In this document: positions 33,123 to 41,079 of the stretch, piece after piece | Layout: each line of letters starts with the position of its first letter | How positions within the stretch are numbered: position 1 is the first letter of the stretch | NCBI RefSeq assembly: GCF_900113715.1 | Contig: NZ_FOQK01000026.1 | Span: 1-47,116 of the forward strand | Length of the DNA: 47,116 nt | Direction of reading: 5' to 3' | Source of the DNA: Pseudoselenomonas ruminantium | GTDB lineage: Bacteria > Bacillota > Negativicutes > Selenomonadales > Selenomonadaceae | Program-made: the position numbers and the translations under genes | Notes under the pieces: model-generated | Database searches by the model: none | The model's input: the letters and a program-made list of their open reading frames with translations, nothing else | Told to the model about the DNA's origin: nothing

Positions 33123-34166
33123 TCACTGCATCCCCTGGGGCGCATTTTTCATCCAGACCTGCTCTTTTTTATTGCCACTTTCTGTATTCTGTGCCATTAC
33201 CCCCACCAGCTTATGCGGGATATAGCATTCTTCCAGATAAGCAATATCTGCTTTTGCAAGCTCCAATTCTACCGCCTTGACCGCGCCATCGATATGATGG
33301 CGCTTGGTCGCCCCGGCCACCGGTGCCGTTACCTTCGTCAGCAGCCAGGCCAAAGCGATTTCCGTCATGGATACGCCATACGTATCGGCAAGCTCTGCCA
33401 CGCGCAGGATGATTTTTTCATCAGCTTCAGCCGTGCCATCGTATTTGAGCTTGGCATAACTATCCTCAGCAAGACGCTTGGACATTTCCCCGGGCCTTCT
33501 AGCCAGCCGGCCGCTGGCCAGCGCACTGTAAGGCGTCATGGCAATGTTGTCCTCGGCGCATAATTTTGCCATCTCCCGTTCTTCCTCGCGGAACAACAGA
33601 TTGTAATGGTTCTGCACCGACACAAACGGAGCAAAACCTTCCTTTGCCGCCAGCGCATTGGCCTTGGCCAGCTGATAGGCATAGCAGTTGGCAATGCCGA
33701 TATAGCGGACTTTGCCCTCCTTCACCTGCTGCGTAAGACCATCTAAGATATCATAAATATCGGTCTGATAATCCCACATATGGTAGATATACAGATCCAC
33801 ATAATCCATACCCAAATGCTGCAAACTCATATCCAGCTGTTTGGCAATATGTTCCTGACCGGTCACACCAGCTTTGATTTCCTGCGTACTGCGGGGCAGG
33901 AATTTTGTCGCGACCACCACCTCGTCCCGCGAGGCATAATCGCGCAGCGCTCTGCCCAGATATTCCTCGCTGGTGCCGTTCTGATAGGCAATGGCCGTAT
34001 CAAAGAAATTTATCCCCTGCGCCAAGGCATGCTTGATTATCTCCCGGGTGGCAGTTTCGTCCACCGTCCAGCTATGCTGTCCCGCAGCTGCATTGCCAAA
34101 ACCCATGCAGCCTAAGCAAATGCGGGATACTTCCAAATCCGTGTTACCGAGTTTCGTATATTGCAT
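33123..34166 (-). CDS. Aldo/keto reductase
   Basis: A 347-residue NADP(H)-dependent oxidoreductase. The catalytic tetrad is visible: aspartate and tyrosine in FFDTAIAYQNGTSEEYLG, lysine in VVVATKF, histidine in DLYIYHMWD. Cofactor-binding ends are MTPYSALASGRL and VAGATKRHHID. The start at ATG 34166 gives the standard MQYTKLGNTDLEVSRICLG; GGAGGG lies 10 bases upstream. A longer frame to 34376 runs through the promoter. A strong promoter with two similar dyads precedes it. Confidence 0.92.
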   Translation of the reverse strand: MQYTKLGNTDLEVSRICLGCMGFGNAAAGQHSWTVDETATREIIKHALAQGINFFDTAIAYQNGTSEEYLGRALRDYASRDEVVVATKFLPRSTQEIKAGVTGQEHIAKQLDMSLQHLGMDYVDLYIYHMWDYQTDIYDILDGLTQQVKEGKVRYIGIANCYAYQLAKANALAAKEGFAPFVSVQNHYNLLFREEEREMAKLCAEDNIAMTPYSALASGRLARRPGEMSKRLAEDSYAKLKYDGTAEADEKIILRVAELADTYGVSMTEIALAWLLTKVTAPVAGATKRHHIDGAVKAVELELAKADIAYLEECYIPHKLVGVMAQNTESGNKKEQVWMKNAPQGMQ

Positions 34167-34289
34167 TGCCACACACCCTCCAACGTTCCATGACTGAGCT
34201 CCTAAAGCACCGGCAGCAAGGATTTCCTCCCGCCGTACGGGCCTTTCCTCTGCAAAAATCCTAGGTAGCGGATTCCTGCCTGTGTAAAA

Positions 34290-34348
34290 TGACACTGTGT
34301 AACTTTTCTTGTTGCTTGTATTATATAAATAAAATGACACTATGTCAA
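34290..34348 (-). promoter_or_regulatory. Consensus promoter of the aldo/keto reductase with two operator-like dyads
   Basis: On the minus strand TTGACA (34343-34348), 17 bases and TATAAT (34320-34325). The plus-strand dyads TGACACTATGTCA (34335-34347, over the -35) and TGACACTGTGTAA (34290-34302, about 10-22 bases after the start) share 11 of 13 bases. This is the layout of a repressor bound at two sites. Confidence 0.7.
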
Positions 34349-34363
34349 TATTGTTGCCAAAAA

Positions 34364-34391
34364 ATTTGACCGTCATGTCTAACGGTCAAAT
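34364..34391 (-). terminator. Terminator of the DUF362 gene
   Basis: ATTTGACCGT (34364-34373) pairs with ACGGTCAAAT (34382-34391). TTTTTT follows on the minus strand. Confidence 0.85.
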
Positions 34392-34403
34392 CTTTGCTGC
34401 CCA

Positions 34404-35528
34404 TCAATTACCGTCCGGCACCCAGGTACCCTTGACGCCCTTTACCGCCTCGGCAGCCGTGATGACTTTGTCCCCATTATCAATATCAATCAGCTGATAG
34501 CGGTCATTGCCCATGCCCATTTTCTTCATATAGGTCAGCTGACGCATGCTATGGCGTGATTCCATGCGCTCCACCAGGTCATGCCTGCTTTCTTCGGGCA
34601 GCGCATAAACACAGTCGACACAGGCCTGGTCAGCGGCCAGGATATCGAGCGATGCCACAATGCCAATATCCGGCGTGACCACAGGCTGGGCCGAGGTTCC
34701 CGCACAGTCACAGTCCACACTCATATTGCGCATGACATTGATAAAGGCGATTTTATCCTTGAAGTGGCTGACTACAGCCTGCGTCGACTCAGTCATGCGC
34801 TCCATGAATTCCTCGTTATTGACGCCCCATTGGGAGCCCGAGTCCCCGGCATGAATCATCTTCTTGCCGATTTTGCCATCGGCGCAGCCAATGCCCAGAT
34901 TCTTATTGGAACCGCCAAAGCCGCCCATCGCATGGCCTTTGAAATGCGTCAGCGTCAGCAGCGAATCATATGCCAGCATATTCTTGCCCACGGACATCTC
35001 CGTAAACCACTTGCCGTTGGGCACCGGCAACATTGCTGTCCCCTCGGCATCCGTGATATCCACCGTGGTGAAAGCCGTCCAGCCATTGACCTGCAAAGTT
35101 TGCCGGTGTTTTTCTGTCGTATCGCGGCCTCCGCCATAATAGGTATTGGTCTCGATGATGGTGCCTGCCGGCAGACGCTTCTGCAAAAGTTCCTTTACCC
35201 AGGGGCGCGGAATGATATTCGGGCCCTGCGGCTCGCCGGTATGCAGCTTGATGGCCACTTTGCCGCCCAGATCTTTTTTGACGCGGTCATAGATTTGCAA
35301 AAGCCCTGCCGCTGACAAGTCACGGGTAAAGTAAACCACTGACTCTGCCCCCTGCCGTTCCTGATAGGGAACATAACGTTCACCGCCGGTACCGGCCACC
35401 TTTTGCTTCCCATCCGGCTTTTTTACTGCCGTATCGGCCGCCAATGTCGCACAGCCCGGCAGCGCTGCGAACGCCACGGCCATACCAGCCAGCTTCACAA
35501 AATTCCTGCGCGTCATGTTTCTCTTCAT
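34404..35528 (-). CDS. Tat-exported DUF362 lipoprotein
   Basis: A 374-residue protein. The N-terminus MTRRNFVKLAGMAVAF is a twin-arginine signal, and LPGCATLA a lipobox, so it should be a folded, cofactor-bearing lipoprotein. The DUF362 domain spans about residues 60-340: RDLSAAGLLQIYDRVKKDLG, KLHTGEPQGPNIIPRPWV, FKGHAMGGFGGSNKNLGIGC and DILAADQACVDCVYALPE, with VDCDCAG. The extra 2Fe/4Fe ferredoxin cysteines of some members are not obvious. The start at 35528 has GGGAGG. A MerR-type promoter drives it alone. Confidence 0.88.
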   Translation of the reverse strand: MKRNMTRRNFVKLAGMAVAFAALPGCATLAADTAVKKPDGKQKVAGTGGERYVPYQERQGAESVVYFTRDLSAAGLLQIYDRVKKDLGGKVAIKLHTGEPQGPNIIPRPWVKELLQKRLPAGTIIETNTYYGGGRDTTEKHRQTLQVNGWTAFTTVDITDAEGTAMLPVPNGKWFTEMSVGKNMLAYDSLLTLTHFKGHAMGGFGGSNKNLGIGCADGKIGKKMIHAGDSGSQWGVNNEEFMERMTESTQAVVSHFKDKIAFINVMRNMSVDCDCAGTSAQPVVTPDIGIVASLDILAADQACVDCVYALPEESRHDLVERMESRHSMRQLTYMKKMGMGNDRYQLIDIDNGDKVITAAEAVKGVKGTWVPDGN

Positions 35529-35591
35529 CACTTCATCCTCCCTGCTATATTCTACGGCTTTCTGCTCGATCATATGTATTCCCTTGTTTTT

Positions 35592-35622
35592 ACTCTACTA
35601 CTTAAAGCTTACTCCAAGTCAA
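35592..35622 (-). promoter_or_regulatory. MerR-type promoter of the DUF362 gene
   Basis: On the minus strand TTGACT (35617-35622), a 19-base spacer and TAGAGT (35592-35597). The dyad region ACTTAAAGCTTACTCCAAGT differs at two positions from that at 32293, so both promoters should respond to one MerR-family regulator. Confidence 0.8.
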
Positions 35623-35737
35623 GCCCTTCCCTATATTTTTATCCGCCAGTAATCCTGCACCATTTGCTTAAAATCCTAGCGACCGTAGAAATATTTCGCC
35701 ACACCGGAATCCGATACCTGCCGCCAAACAGCAAAAA

Positions 35738-35771
35738 GCGGTTCACAAACCCCAAAGAGTTTGCAAACCGC
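35738..35771 (-). terminator. Terminator of manA
   Basis: GCGGTTCACAAAC (35738-35750) pairs with GTTTGCAAACCGC (35759-35771) with two G-U pairs; on the minus strand TTTTTG follows. A second C/G-rich hairpin lies at about 35788-35812. Confidence 0.8.
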
Positions 35772-35822
35772 CTGTCAATAATTGCCGTCCCCACTTATGG
35801 AAATGGGGGCAGCTTATACGCG

Positions 35823-36788
35823 TTATAATTTGCTTAAAATAAACTCTGCCTGTCCCTGCAGCTGATATCTTCCCAAGCCAGCCGGCACAAAGACCGTCCT
35901 TCCTTTTGCCACTTTGAGAGACGCATCATTTACGGTAAGCGACAAAGTGCCATCCAGTACCGTCAGGCAATGGAAGGAATCCTCGCCAGCGCACATAGTG
36001 CTGTCTCCCTGCAGACTGCCATGATATACTTTGAAATACTTGCATTCCGCCAATAATCTGATATCCATATCCGGGAACAGGTCAATATCCACCGTATTTC
36101 CCGACACAGCCTGCGGCACTTCGAGCTTGGTTACCGCCAAAGCTTTATCGATATGCAATTGACGCGGCTTGCCATCTTTGCCTACGCGCCCATAGTCATA
36201 GACACGATACGTCAGGTTAGAGCTTTGCTGTACCTCATAGATCAGGATTCCACTGCCAATGGCATGCAGCGTACCTGCCTTGATGAAGAACACATCCCCT
36301 TTATGCACGGGGACTTTGTTGCAGACCTCCAGCAGCGTATTATCCGCAATGCGCTGCTCGAATTCTTCTTTGCTGATTTTCTGCTGAAAACCATAGATAA
36401 GGCTTGCATCGGGTTCTGCATCGACCACATACCACATTTCCGTCTTGCCCTGCTCGCCTTCTTCCCGCAGCGCATACTCATCGTCCGGATGAACCTGTAC
36501 CGACAAATCCCCCTTGGCATCGATGAATTTGATCAGCAGCGGGAAATAATCCCTATCCTGCGCCTTGCTTCCGAGCACAGCCTTCCCCGCCCCGGCCAGA
36601 AATGCCGCCAGGGTTTCGCCTTTATGCGCACCGCTATCGATTACGCTCAATCCTGCCTCATGGCAGGAAAGTTCCCAGCTTTCTGCCACGATATCCAAAT
36701 CGGATTCCTTGCCGTATTCGTTCTTCAAACGGTTGCCGCCCCAAAGATAATCCTTCAACGGTGCTTTTAAAAGCATAGGTTCCAACAT
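35823..36788 (-). CDS. manA: Mannose-6-phosphate isomerase, class I
   Basis: A 321-residue zinc-dependent cupin isomerase converting mannose-6-phosphate to fructose-6-phosphate. Seen: LKDYLWGGNRLKNEYGK at the N-terminus, WELSCHEAG, PLLIKFIDAKGDLSVQVHPDDEYA (zinc and active-site residues), GKTEMWYVVDAEP, KGDVFFIKAGTLHAIGSGILIYEVQQSSNLTYRVYDYGR. Length fits the short Bacillus type. It follows GntR1 by 30 bases. In this locus it would feed mannose units from mannan into glycolysis. Confidence 0.96.
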   Translation of the reverse strand: MLEPMLLKAPLKDYLWGGNRLKNEYGKESDLDIVAESWELSCHEAGLSVIDSGAHKGETLAAFLAGAGKAVLGSKAQDRDYFPLLIKFIDAKGDLSVQVHPDDEYALREEGEQGKTEMWYVVDAEPDASLIYGFQQKISKEEFEQRIADNTLLEVCNKVPVHKGDVFFIKAGTLHAIGSGILIYEVQQSSNLTYRVYDYGRVGKDGKPRQLHIDKALAVTKLEVPQAVSGNTVDIDLFPDMDIRLLAECKYFKVYHGSLQGDSTMCAGEDSFHCLTVLDGTLSLTVNDASLKVAKGRTVFVPAGLGRYQLQGQAEFILSKL

Positions 36789-36818
36789 CAATACATCACT
36801 CCATTTTCTAAATTACCT

Positions 36819-37529
36819 TCAACGAATGCTCACCGAACGGAAATTGCTATAATCGCCACGATGGCGGGCAATCGAATACTCAAATGGGCGGCCATCATCC
36901 AAAAAGGCCACCTGTGTGACTTCCAGCAGCGGCAGTACGCCTTCTATCTGCAGCTGCTCGCGTTCTTCATCCGTAGGCATTACAGCGCGCACTGTGCGAT
37001 GCGCCGATTGAATCTTATAGCCCAAATCCTTCTCGATATAACTGTAAATCGATTTTTCCAGCGTCTGCCGCTTGAGGCCTGCAATCAGCTGGATCGGCAT
37101 CTGTGTGTATTCCACCACCACAGGCCGGTCATCCAGCAATCTCACTCGGATAATATCATAGACAAAATCATCCACAGCCAATTGCAGTTTAGCTGCCACC
37201 TCAGCCGTAGGATGGATGATCTCGAATCGCAAGATTTTCGAAGCGACCTTGCGGCCCTTGAACGTCGCCGCGAAACCAGAAAACTGGTTTGCCATGCTCA
37301 GTTCTTTCACATCTTCGTCCTTGAGCGATTTTACAAAAGTTCCCGACCCGCGCCGTTTGACTACCAGTCCCTGTTTAACCAATTCATCGACAGCCCGTTT
37401 TATCGTTATGCGGCTAACGCCATATTGCTGGCACATTTCTTTTTCCAGTGCCAGCTGCTCCCCTGGAGTATATTTGCCTTGTTGTATATCCTCTCTAAGT
37501 TCTCTGGCGATTGCCTCATACTTTAACAC
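36819..37529 (-). CDS. GntR-family regulator with UTRA domain (copy 1)
   Basis: A 236-residue regulator. The winged helix is residues 1-70 (ELREDIQQGKYTPGEQL, SRITIKRAVDELVKQGLVVKRRGSGTFV). The UTRA effector domain follows (about 90-230) with VYDIIRVRLLDDRPVVVEYTQMP and SAHRTVRAVMPTDEE, the type that binds sugar phosphates. The start is GTG at 37529, since AAGGAGG lies 9 bases upstream. It forms a unit with manA. It is a close paralogue of the regulator at 38999, with the same C-terminal RPFEYS-ARHRGD block. Confidence 0.92.
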   Translation of the reverse strand: MLKYEAIARELREDIQQGKYTPGEQLALEKEMCQQYGVSRITIKRAVDELVKQGLVVKRRGSGTFVKSLKDEDVKELSMANQFSGFAATFKGRKVASKILRFEIIHPTAEVAAKLQLAVDDFVYDIIRVRLLDDRPVVVEYTQMPIQLIAGLKRQTLEKSIYSYIEKDLGYKIQSAHRTVRAVMPTDEEREQLQIEGVLPLLEVTQVAFLDDGRPFEYSIARHRGDYSNFRSVSIR

Positions 37530-37636
37530 GACTGCCGCCCTCCTTACTTCTATATGCATATATTATATAGCGAAATGCTTAAAAGTACAAACGAGCGCAG
37601 ATTCGCGGCTTGATTCAGATGTCCCATAATGAGTCA

Positions 37637-38983
37637 TCAAAAACTGAACAGCAAGTTTGTGAAATAGGCAGTACGATGTGCATTATTATCATACGCTTCA
37701 TTTATCGCTGTACCATTAAATAAATAACCCTGTATTTGGATATTTTTCGTGAAATGATACCAAAGACTGGCCTCAAAACCTTTGCGGCCTGGTTTTTCAC
37801 TGCCATTGACTACACTGCTCATAATAAGGGCATCCGATCCAAGATACCGGTAGCCTATAGAACCGCCGAATTTTTTATTTCCCCAGGGACTGCCATTATA
37901 TACCAGCTTAACATCGTAGGCTTTATTCTGATAATGCTGATTGCCATGCGAATAAAAACCGGTCATTTCCAAATTATCCGTCAGGCGCTGGCGTAAATTT
38001 ACGGCCACTATGCCCAAATGACTGTCACCATAGGCGACTGGTGAATGCAGATTATAGTAGCCTAAGCCTGCCATCGTATCCTTCGTAAAACGATGCTCTA
38101 CAGACACGCCCCAGACTCGCAGCTTTTGATCCTTGAAACCCGTTTCTGTGCCCCCCGCACCTGTGCCAACGTATTCAAAATCTCCGCAATCCCCATGACG
38201 GCGAAACGCATCGGACCAGACCGAGGACATATCCGATACCTTCTCATGCAGATTGCCACCATAGGCTTTTAGCGTACTTTTTCCCACCTGATAGTCTAGT
38301 TCCAGGCCTTTTGTTCTGGCATTGCCTACAACTCCATCCTGTAACCCAGGCGTAAACAGCCCCAGCGTAGCTGTCGTGCCCTTAACCAGCGGCCCTTTAG
38401 CATACAAGTGATAAATCATATTGGATACTTTTGCCTGGGAAGCTCCGTATGCATCCGAGAATTCTTTCTCACTGTTCCAGCCATCATTGCCTCCCCACTT
38501 CGTATCAATACCGGCATGAACATTCCACGTATCATTAACTGCCGCATCTACATTGAGGAACAATTCTTTTTCCCACCAAGTATGCTCATCACTGTTGCCT
38601 CTCATGGCTTTTTGGGCAAAAACGCCACTCCATTTTACCCGGTCTGCATTCCTTTCCAGATTGGCGACTTTAACCCCAAGATTCTCAAGTTCCGCACTAA
38701 ACTCTGCTGATAATTTCTCTAACAACATCTTATCCTTGCCACTGCTATTTTTTGCCCGGGCTCTTGCCACCATCTGCGCCATTTCATACCGGGTAATATT
38801 ACGGCTGCCCTGAAAGTCTTTATCGCCATAACCTTCAATGATACCATCTGCTGCCAACTGTGCTACAGCATCATAAGCCCAATGATCTGCCGGAACATCT
38901 GCGAAAGGATTGGCTGCCGCAAAACAGTTTACTGTCAATCCCATTCCTATGGCAAAAGCCGTTAAAAAACATTTTTCCTTCAT
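37637..38983 (-). CDS. SLH-domain outer-membrane porin (OmpM-like)
   Basis: A 448-residue protein. Signal peptide at 1-24 (…VNCFAAA); one SLH domain at about 25-75 (NPFADVPADHWAYDAVAQLA, ITRYEMAQMVARARA); a short coiled coil (LEKLSAEFSAELENLGVKVANLE); then a beta-barrel of about 330 residues ending in FTNLLFSF with terminal phenylalanine. In Negativicutes such proteins tether the outer membrane to peptidoglycan through the SLH domain and act as porins. Placed between the two regulators and next to mannanase, it probably admits manno-oligosaccharides. Confidence 0.92.
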   Translation of the reverse strand: MKEKCFLTAFAIGMGLTVNCFAAANPFADVPADHWAYDAVAQLAADGIIEGYGDKDFQGSRNITRYEMAQMVARARAKNSSGKDKMLLEKLSAEFSAELENLGVKVANLERNADRVKWSGVFAQKAMRGNSDEHTWWEKELFLNVDAAVNDTWNVHAGIDTKWGGNDGWNSEKEFSDAYGASQAKVSNMIYHLYAKGPLVKGTTATLGLFTPGLQDGVVGNARTKGLELDYQVGKSTLKAYGGNLHEKVSDMSSVWSDAFRRHGDCGDFEYVGTGAGGTETGFKDQKLRVWGVSVEHRFTKDTMAGLGYYNLHSPVAYGDSHLGIVAVNLRQRLTDNLEMTGFYSHGNQHYQNKAYDVKLVYNGSPWGNKKFGGSIGYRYLGSDALIMSSVVNGSEKPGRKGFEASLWYHFTKNIQIQGYLFNGTAINEAYDNNAHRTAYFTNLLFSF

Positions 38984-38998
38984 ATTATTTCTCCCCCA

Positions 38999-39718
38999 TT
39001 ATCTTACCGACACTGCCTTAAAATCCATCTTGTCACCCCGGTGGCGGGACAAGGAATATTCAAACGGACGGCCATCGGATAAGAATGCAGTCTGCTGTAC
39101 CTCCAATACTGGCATTTTTCCCGTTATGCCCAAAAGTTCCTGTTCCATCTCCGTAGGCATAACAGCTCTCACGGTACGATGCGCGAACTGGATATGCATC
39201 CCCAGAGTCCCTTCGATATAACGGTAAAGCGAATCTTTTAAATGCTTTTCCTTCAAGCCAGTAATGAGATCCATCGGCATCTGTGTGTATTCGATGACCA
39301 CCGGTTCGCCATCTGCACAACGCAGACGCTGGATATCGTAGACAAAATCATCCGGGGAGATTTTCAACTGCCCAGCCACTTCCACGTCAGGATGGATTAT
39401 CGCAAAGTGCAAGACCTCCGTATGTATCTTGTGCCCGGAATAATATTCCGAGAAGCCCCCGAATTGAGAAAACTTACTGCGTTTGCTTACGGCACTGTCG
39501 TCGACGGCCTTGACAAAAGTTCCTGCTCCCCGGCGCTTTACTACCAATCCATCACGAACCAGTTCATCTATCGCATGTTTGATGGTTATACGGCTGACGG
39601 CAAACTCGGTACACAAATCCTTTACCAGGGGCAGTTGACTGCCAGGCAGATAATCGCCCTTACGGATAGCTTCGCGGATTGTGTCAGCGATCTGCTGGTA
39701 TTTTGCCCCGCCGCTCAT
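38999..39718 (-). CDS. GntR-family regulator with UTRA domain (copy 2)
   Basis: A 239-residue regulator with winged helix (IREAIRKGDYLPGSQLPLV, SRITIKHAIDELVRDGLVVKRRGAGTFV) and UTRA domain (FVYDIQRLRCADGEPVVIEYTQMP, FAHRTVRAVMPTE). By eye about half its residues equal those of copy 1. Its start overlaps the mannanase stop by four bases (ATGA). The UTRA ligand may be a phosphorylated manno- or gluco-disaccharide made by the PTS; this is inference. Confidence 0.92.
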   Translation of the reverse strand: MSGGAKYQQIADTIREAIRKGDYLPGSQLPLVKDLCTEFAVSRITIKHAIDELVRDGLVVKRRGAGTFVKAVDDSAVSKRSKFSQFGGFSEYYSGHKIHTEVLHFAIIHPDVEVAGQLKISPDDFVYDIQRLRCADGEPVVIEYTQMPMDLITGLKEKHLKDSLYRYIEGTLGMHIQFAHRTVRAVMPTEMEQELLGITGKMPVLEVQQTAFLSDGRPFEYSLSRHRGDKMDFKAVSVR

Positions 39719-41058
39719 TTCACCGTACCTGCCTGCAATTTCTTATAGTCCGTATTGCCATCGGCAAAGATACTGGCCGGTTCGTTATAAAAGCTTGTAA
39801 ATTCATCTATCATCTCATGCCCGCGCTTATCATCCACCATGTAGGGCATAAAGAAATTATGTTCCTCTTTGTCAAAATTGGCCCATACCATATAATAAGC
39901 AGCCTTATGTTCCCGGCAGATTTTTCCGGCCTTGGAAAACCACTTTTTATCCACATTATCCCGTACAGCCAGACTGCCACCTCTGCGCACACCGGCTTCT
40001 GTAAGGGCAATGACTTTATGCCGCTCCTGCCCCAGTTTTTCCATAACCGCCAACGTTTGGGAAAGATTCTTATACCAGCTGCCGCTTTGATCATCATCAT
40101 AGCTATCCACACCGAATATATCCACATAATCATCGCCAGGATAACGGTCCAGATAAGCAGCCGCATCCGCAAAGGGGCCATTGGGCGAATACGCATAGAG
40201 GAAATTATGTACGCCTTTCACATCGCGCATATATTCTGCCGTATATTTCCACAATGCCAAGAAATCATTGCTGCTGATATTGCTGCCCCCCCACCAGAAC
40301 CAGCTTCCATTATGTTCATGCAGCGGGCGGAAAATCACTGGGATATGCTTATCCTGCAGACACAGCGCAAAGTTTGCCACCATATCCAGATAAGCACGAT
40401 AAACTTCATTGAGGTCTCCCCCCGGCAGAATCCTTTTTCCTACATCGCCGGTCAAGACATTAGGGCTATAGCCTTGAAAATCGTAAGCACCATTCACGCG
40501 CGGCTTTTTCGCTACGACCGCAAAATTCGGCATGTGCATCGATAAGGTGATGATTGCCCCCTGCTTGTCAGCATTTTCCGCAATCTCCACGAGTTTATCC
40601 GTATACGTCACACCAGCTGCCTTTTCTGCAGCCGTTACTTTCAACTCATCCCCCGTAAGCGATAACGAATCCATGCCCACGACACCCGCGATGCTGCCGG
40701 TCACATCCTTGCAGTCAGACTCGCTGCCGCTATCCACCCGAAACATCTTGTGGTGCGTGTCATTCTGATGGCCGTAGATGACTTTCCCTGCCTGCGGAAC
40801 AGCCAACAGATACCGATAGAGCCTGGCTGCCTCTGGCGTCAGCTGTTTATCCACCACCTTATTGGTAAGCGGAGCCAAATTTTCCACTTGCGCCACCGTC
40901 AGCGCTTCCTTTTGGGCTTTGCCATGATCTGGCAGCACGCTGCGCTGCACATACGCTTTATCCTGCGGATTATCCAGCACACTGGCGTGTCCCACACCGG
41001 CAAATACTGGCATGCTCAAGGACAAGCCGACCGCCAGCGCCAACAATCTTTTTTTCAT
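39715..41058 (-). CDS. Exported endo-beta-1,4-mannanase, GH26
   Basis: A 447-residue enzyme with signal peptide (LALAVGLSLSMPVFAGVGHA). The GH26 barrel begins near residue 80 (VIYGHQNDTHHKMFRVDSGSESD). The acid/base glutamate is in IFRPLHEHNGSWFWWGG and the nucleophile in VIALTEAGVRRGG; other conserved pieces are ITLSMHMPNF and YVDIFGVDSYDD. It cuts internal beta-1,4-mannosidic bonds in mannan or glucomannan. No carbohydrate-binding module is seen, so it is probably periplasmic or cell-attached. AAGGAG precedes ATG 41058. Confidence 0.92.
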   Translation of the reverse strand: MKKRLLALAVGLSLSMPVFAGVGHASVLDNPQDKAYVQRSVLPDHGKAQKEALTVAQVENLAPLTNKVVDKQLTPEAARLYRYLLAVPQAGKVIYGHQNDTHHKMFRVDSGSESDCKDVTGSIAGVVGMDSLSLTGDELKVTAAEKAAGVTYTDKLVEIAENADKQGAIITLSMHMPNFAVVAKKPRVNGAYDFQGYSPNVLTGDVGKRILPGGDLNEVYRAYLDMVANFALCLQDKHIPVIFRPLHEHNGSWFWWGGSNISSNDFLALWKYTAEYMRDVKGVHNFLYAYSPNGPFADAAAYLDRYPGDDYVDIFGVDSYDDDQSGSWYKNLSQTLAVMEKLGQERHKVIALTEAGVRRGGSLAVRDNVDKKWFSKAGKICREHKAAYYMVWANFDKEEHNFFMPYMVDDKRGHEMIDEFTSFYNEPASIFADGNTDYKKLQAGTVK

Positions 41059-41079
41059 CAAGAAACACTCCTTCCGCTA

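Noticed and set aside
38999-39718. Frameshift or assembly duplication as the source of the two GntR genes
   Set aside because: The copies differ throughout, each has its own overlap or ribosome site and both are full length, so they are genuine paralogues.
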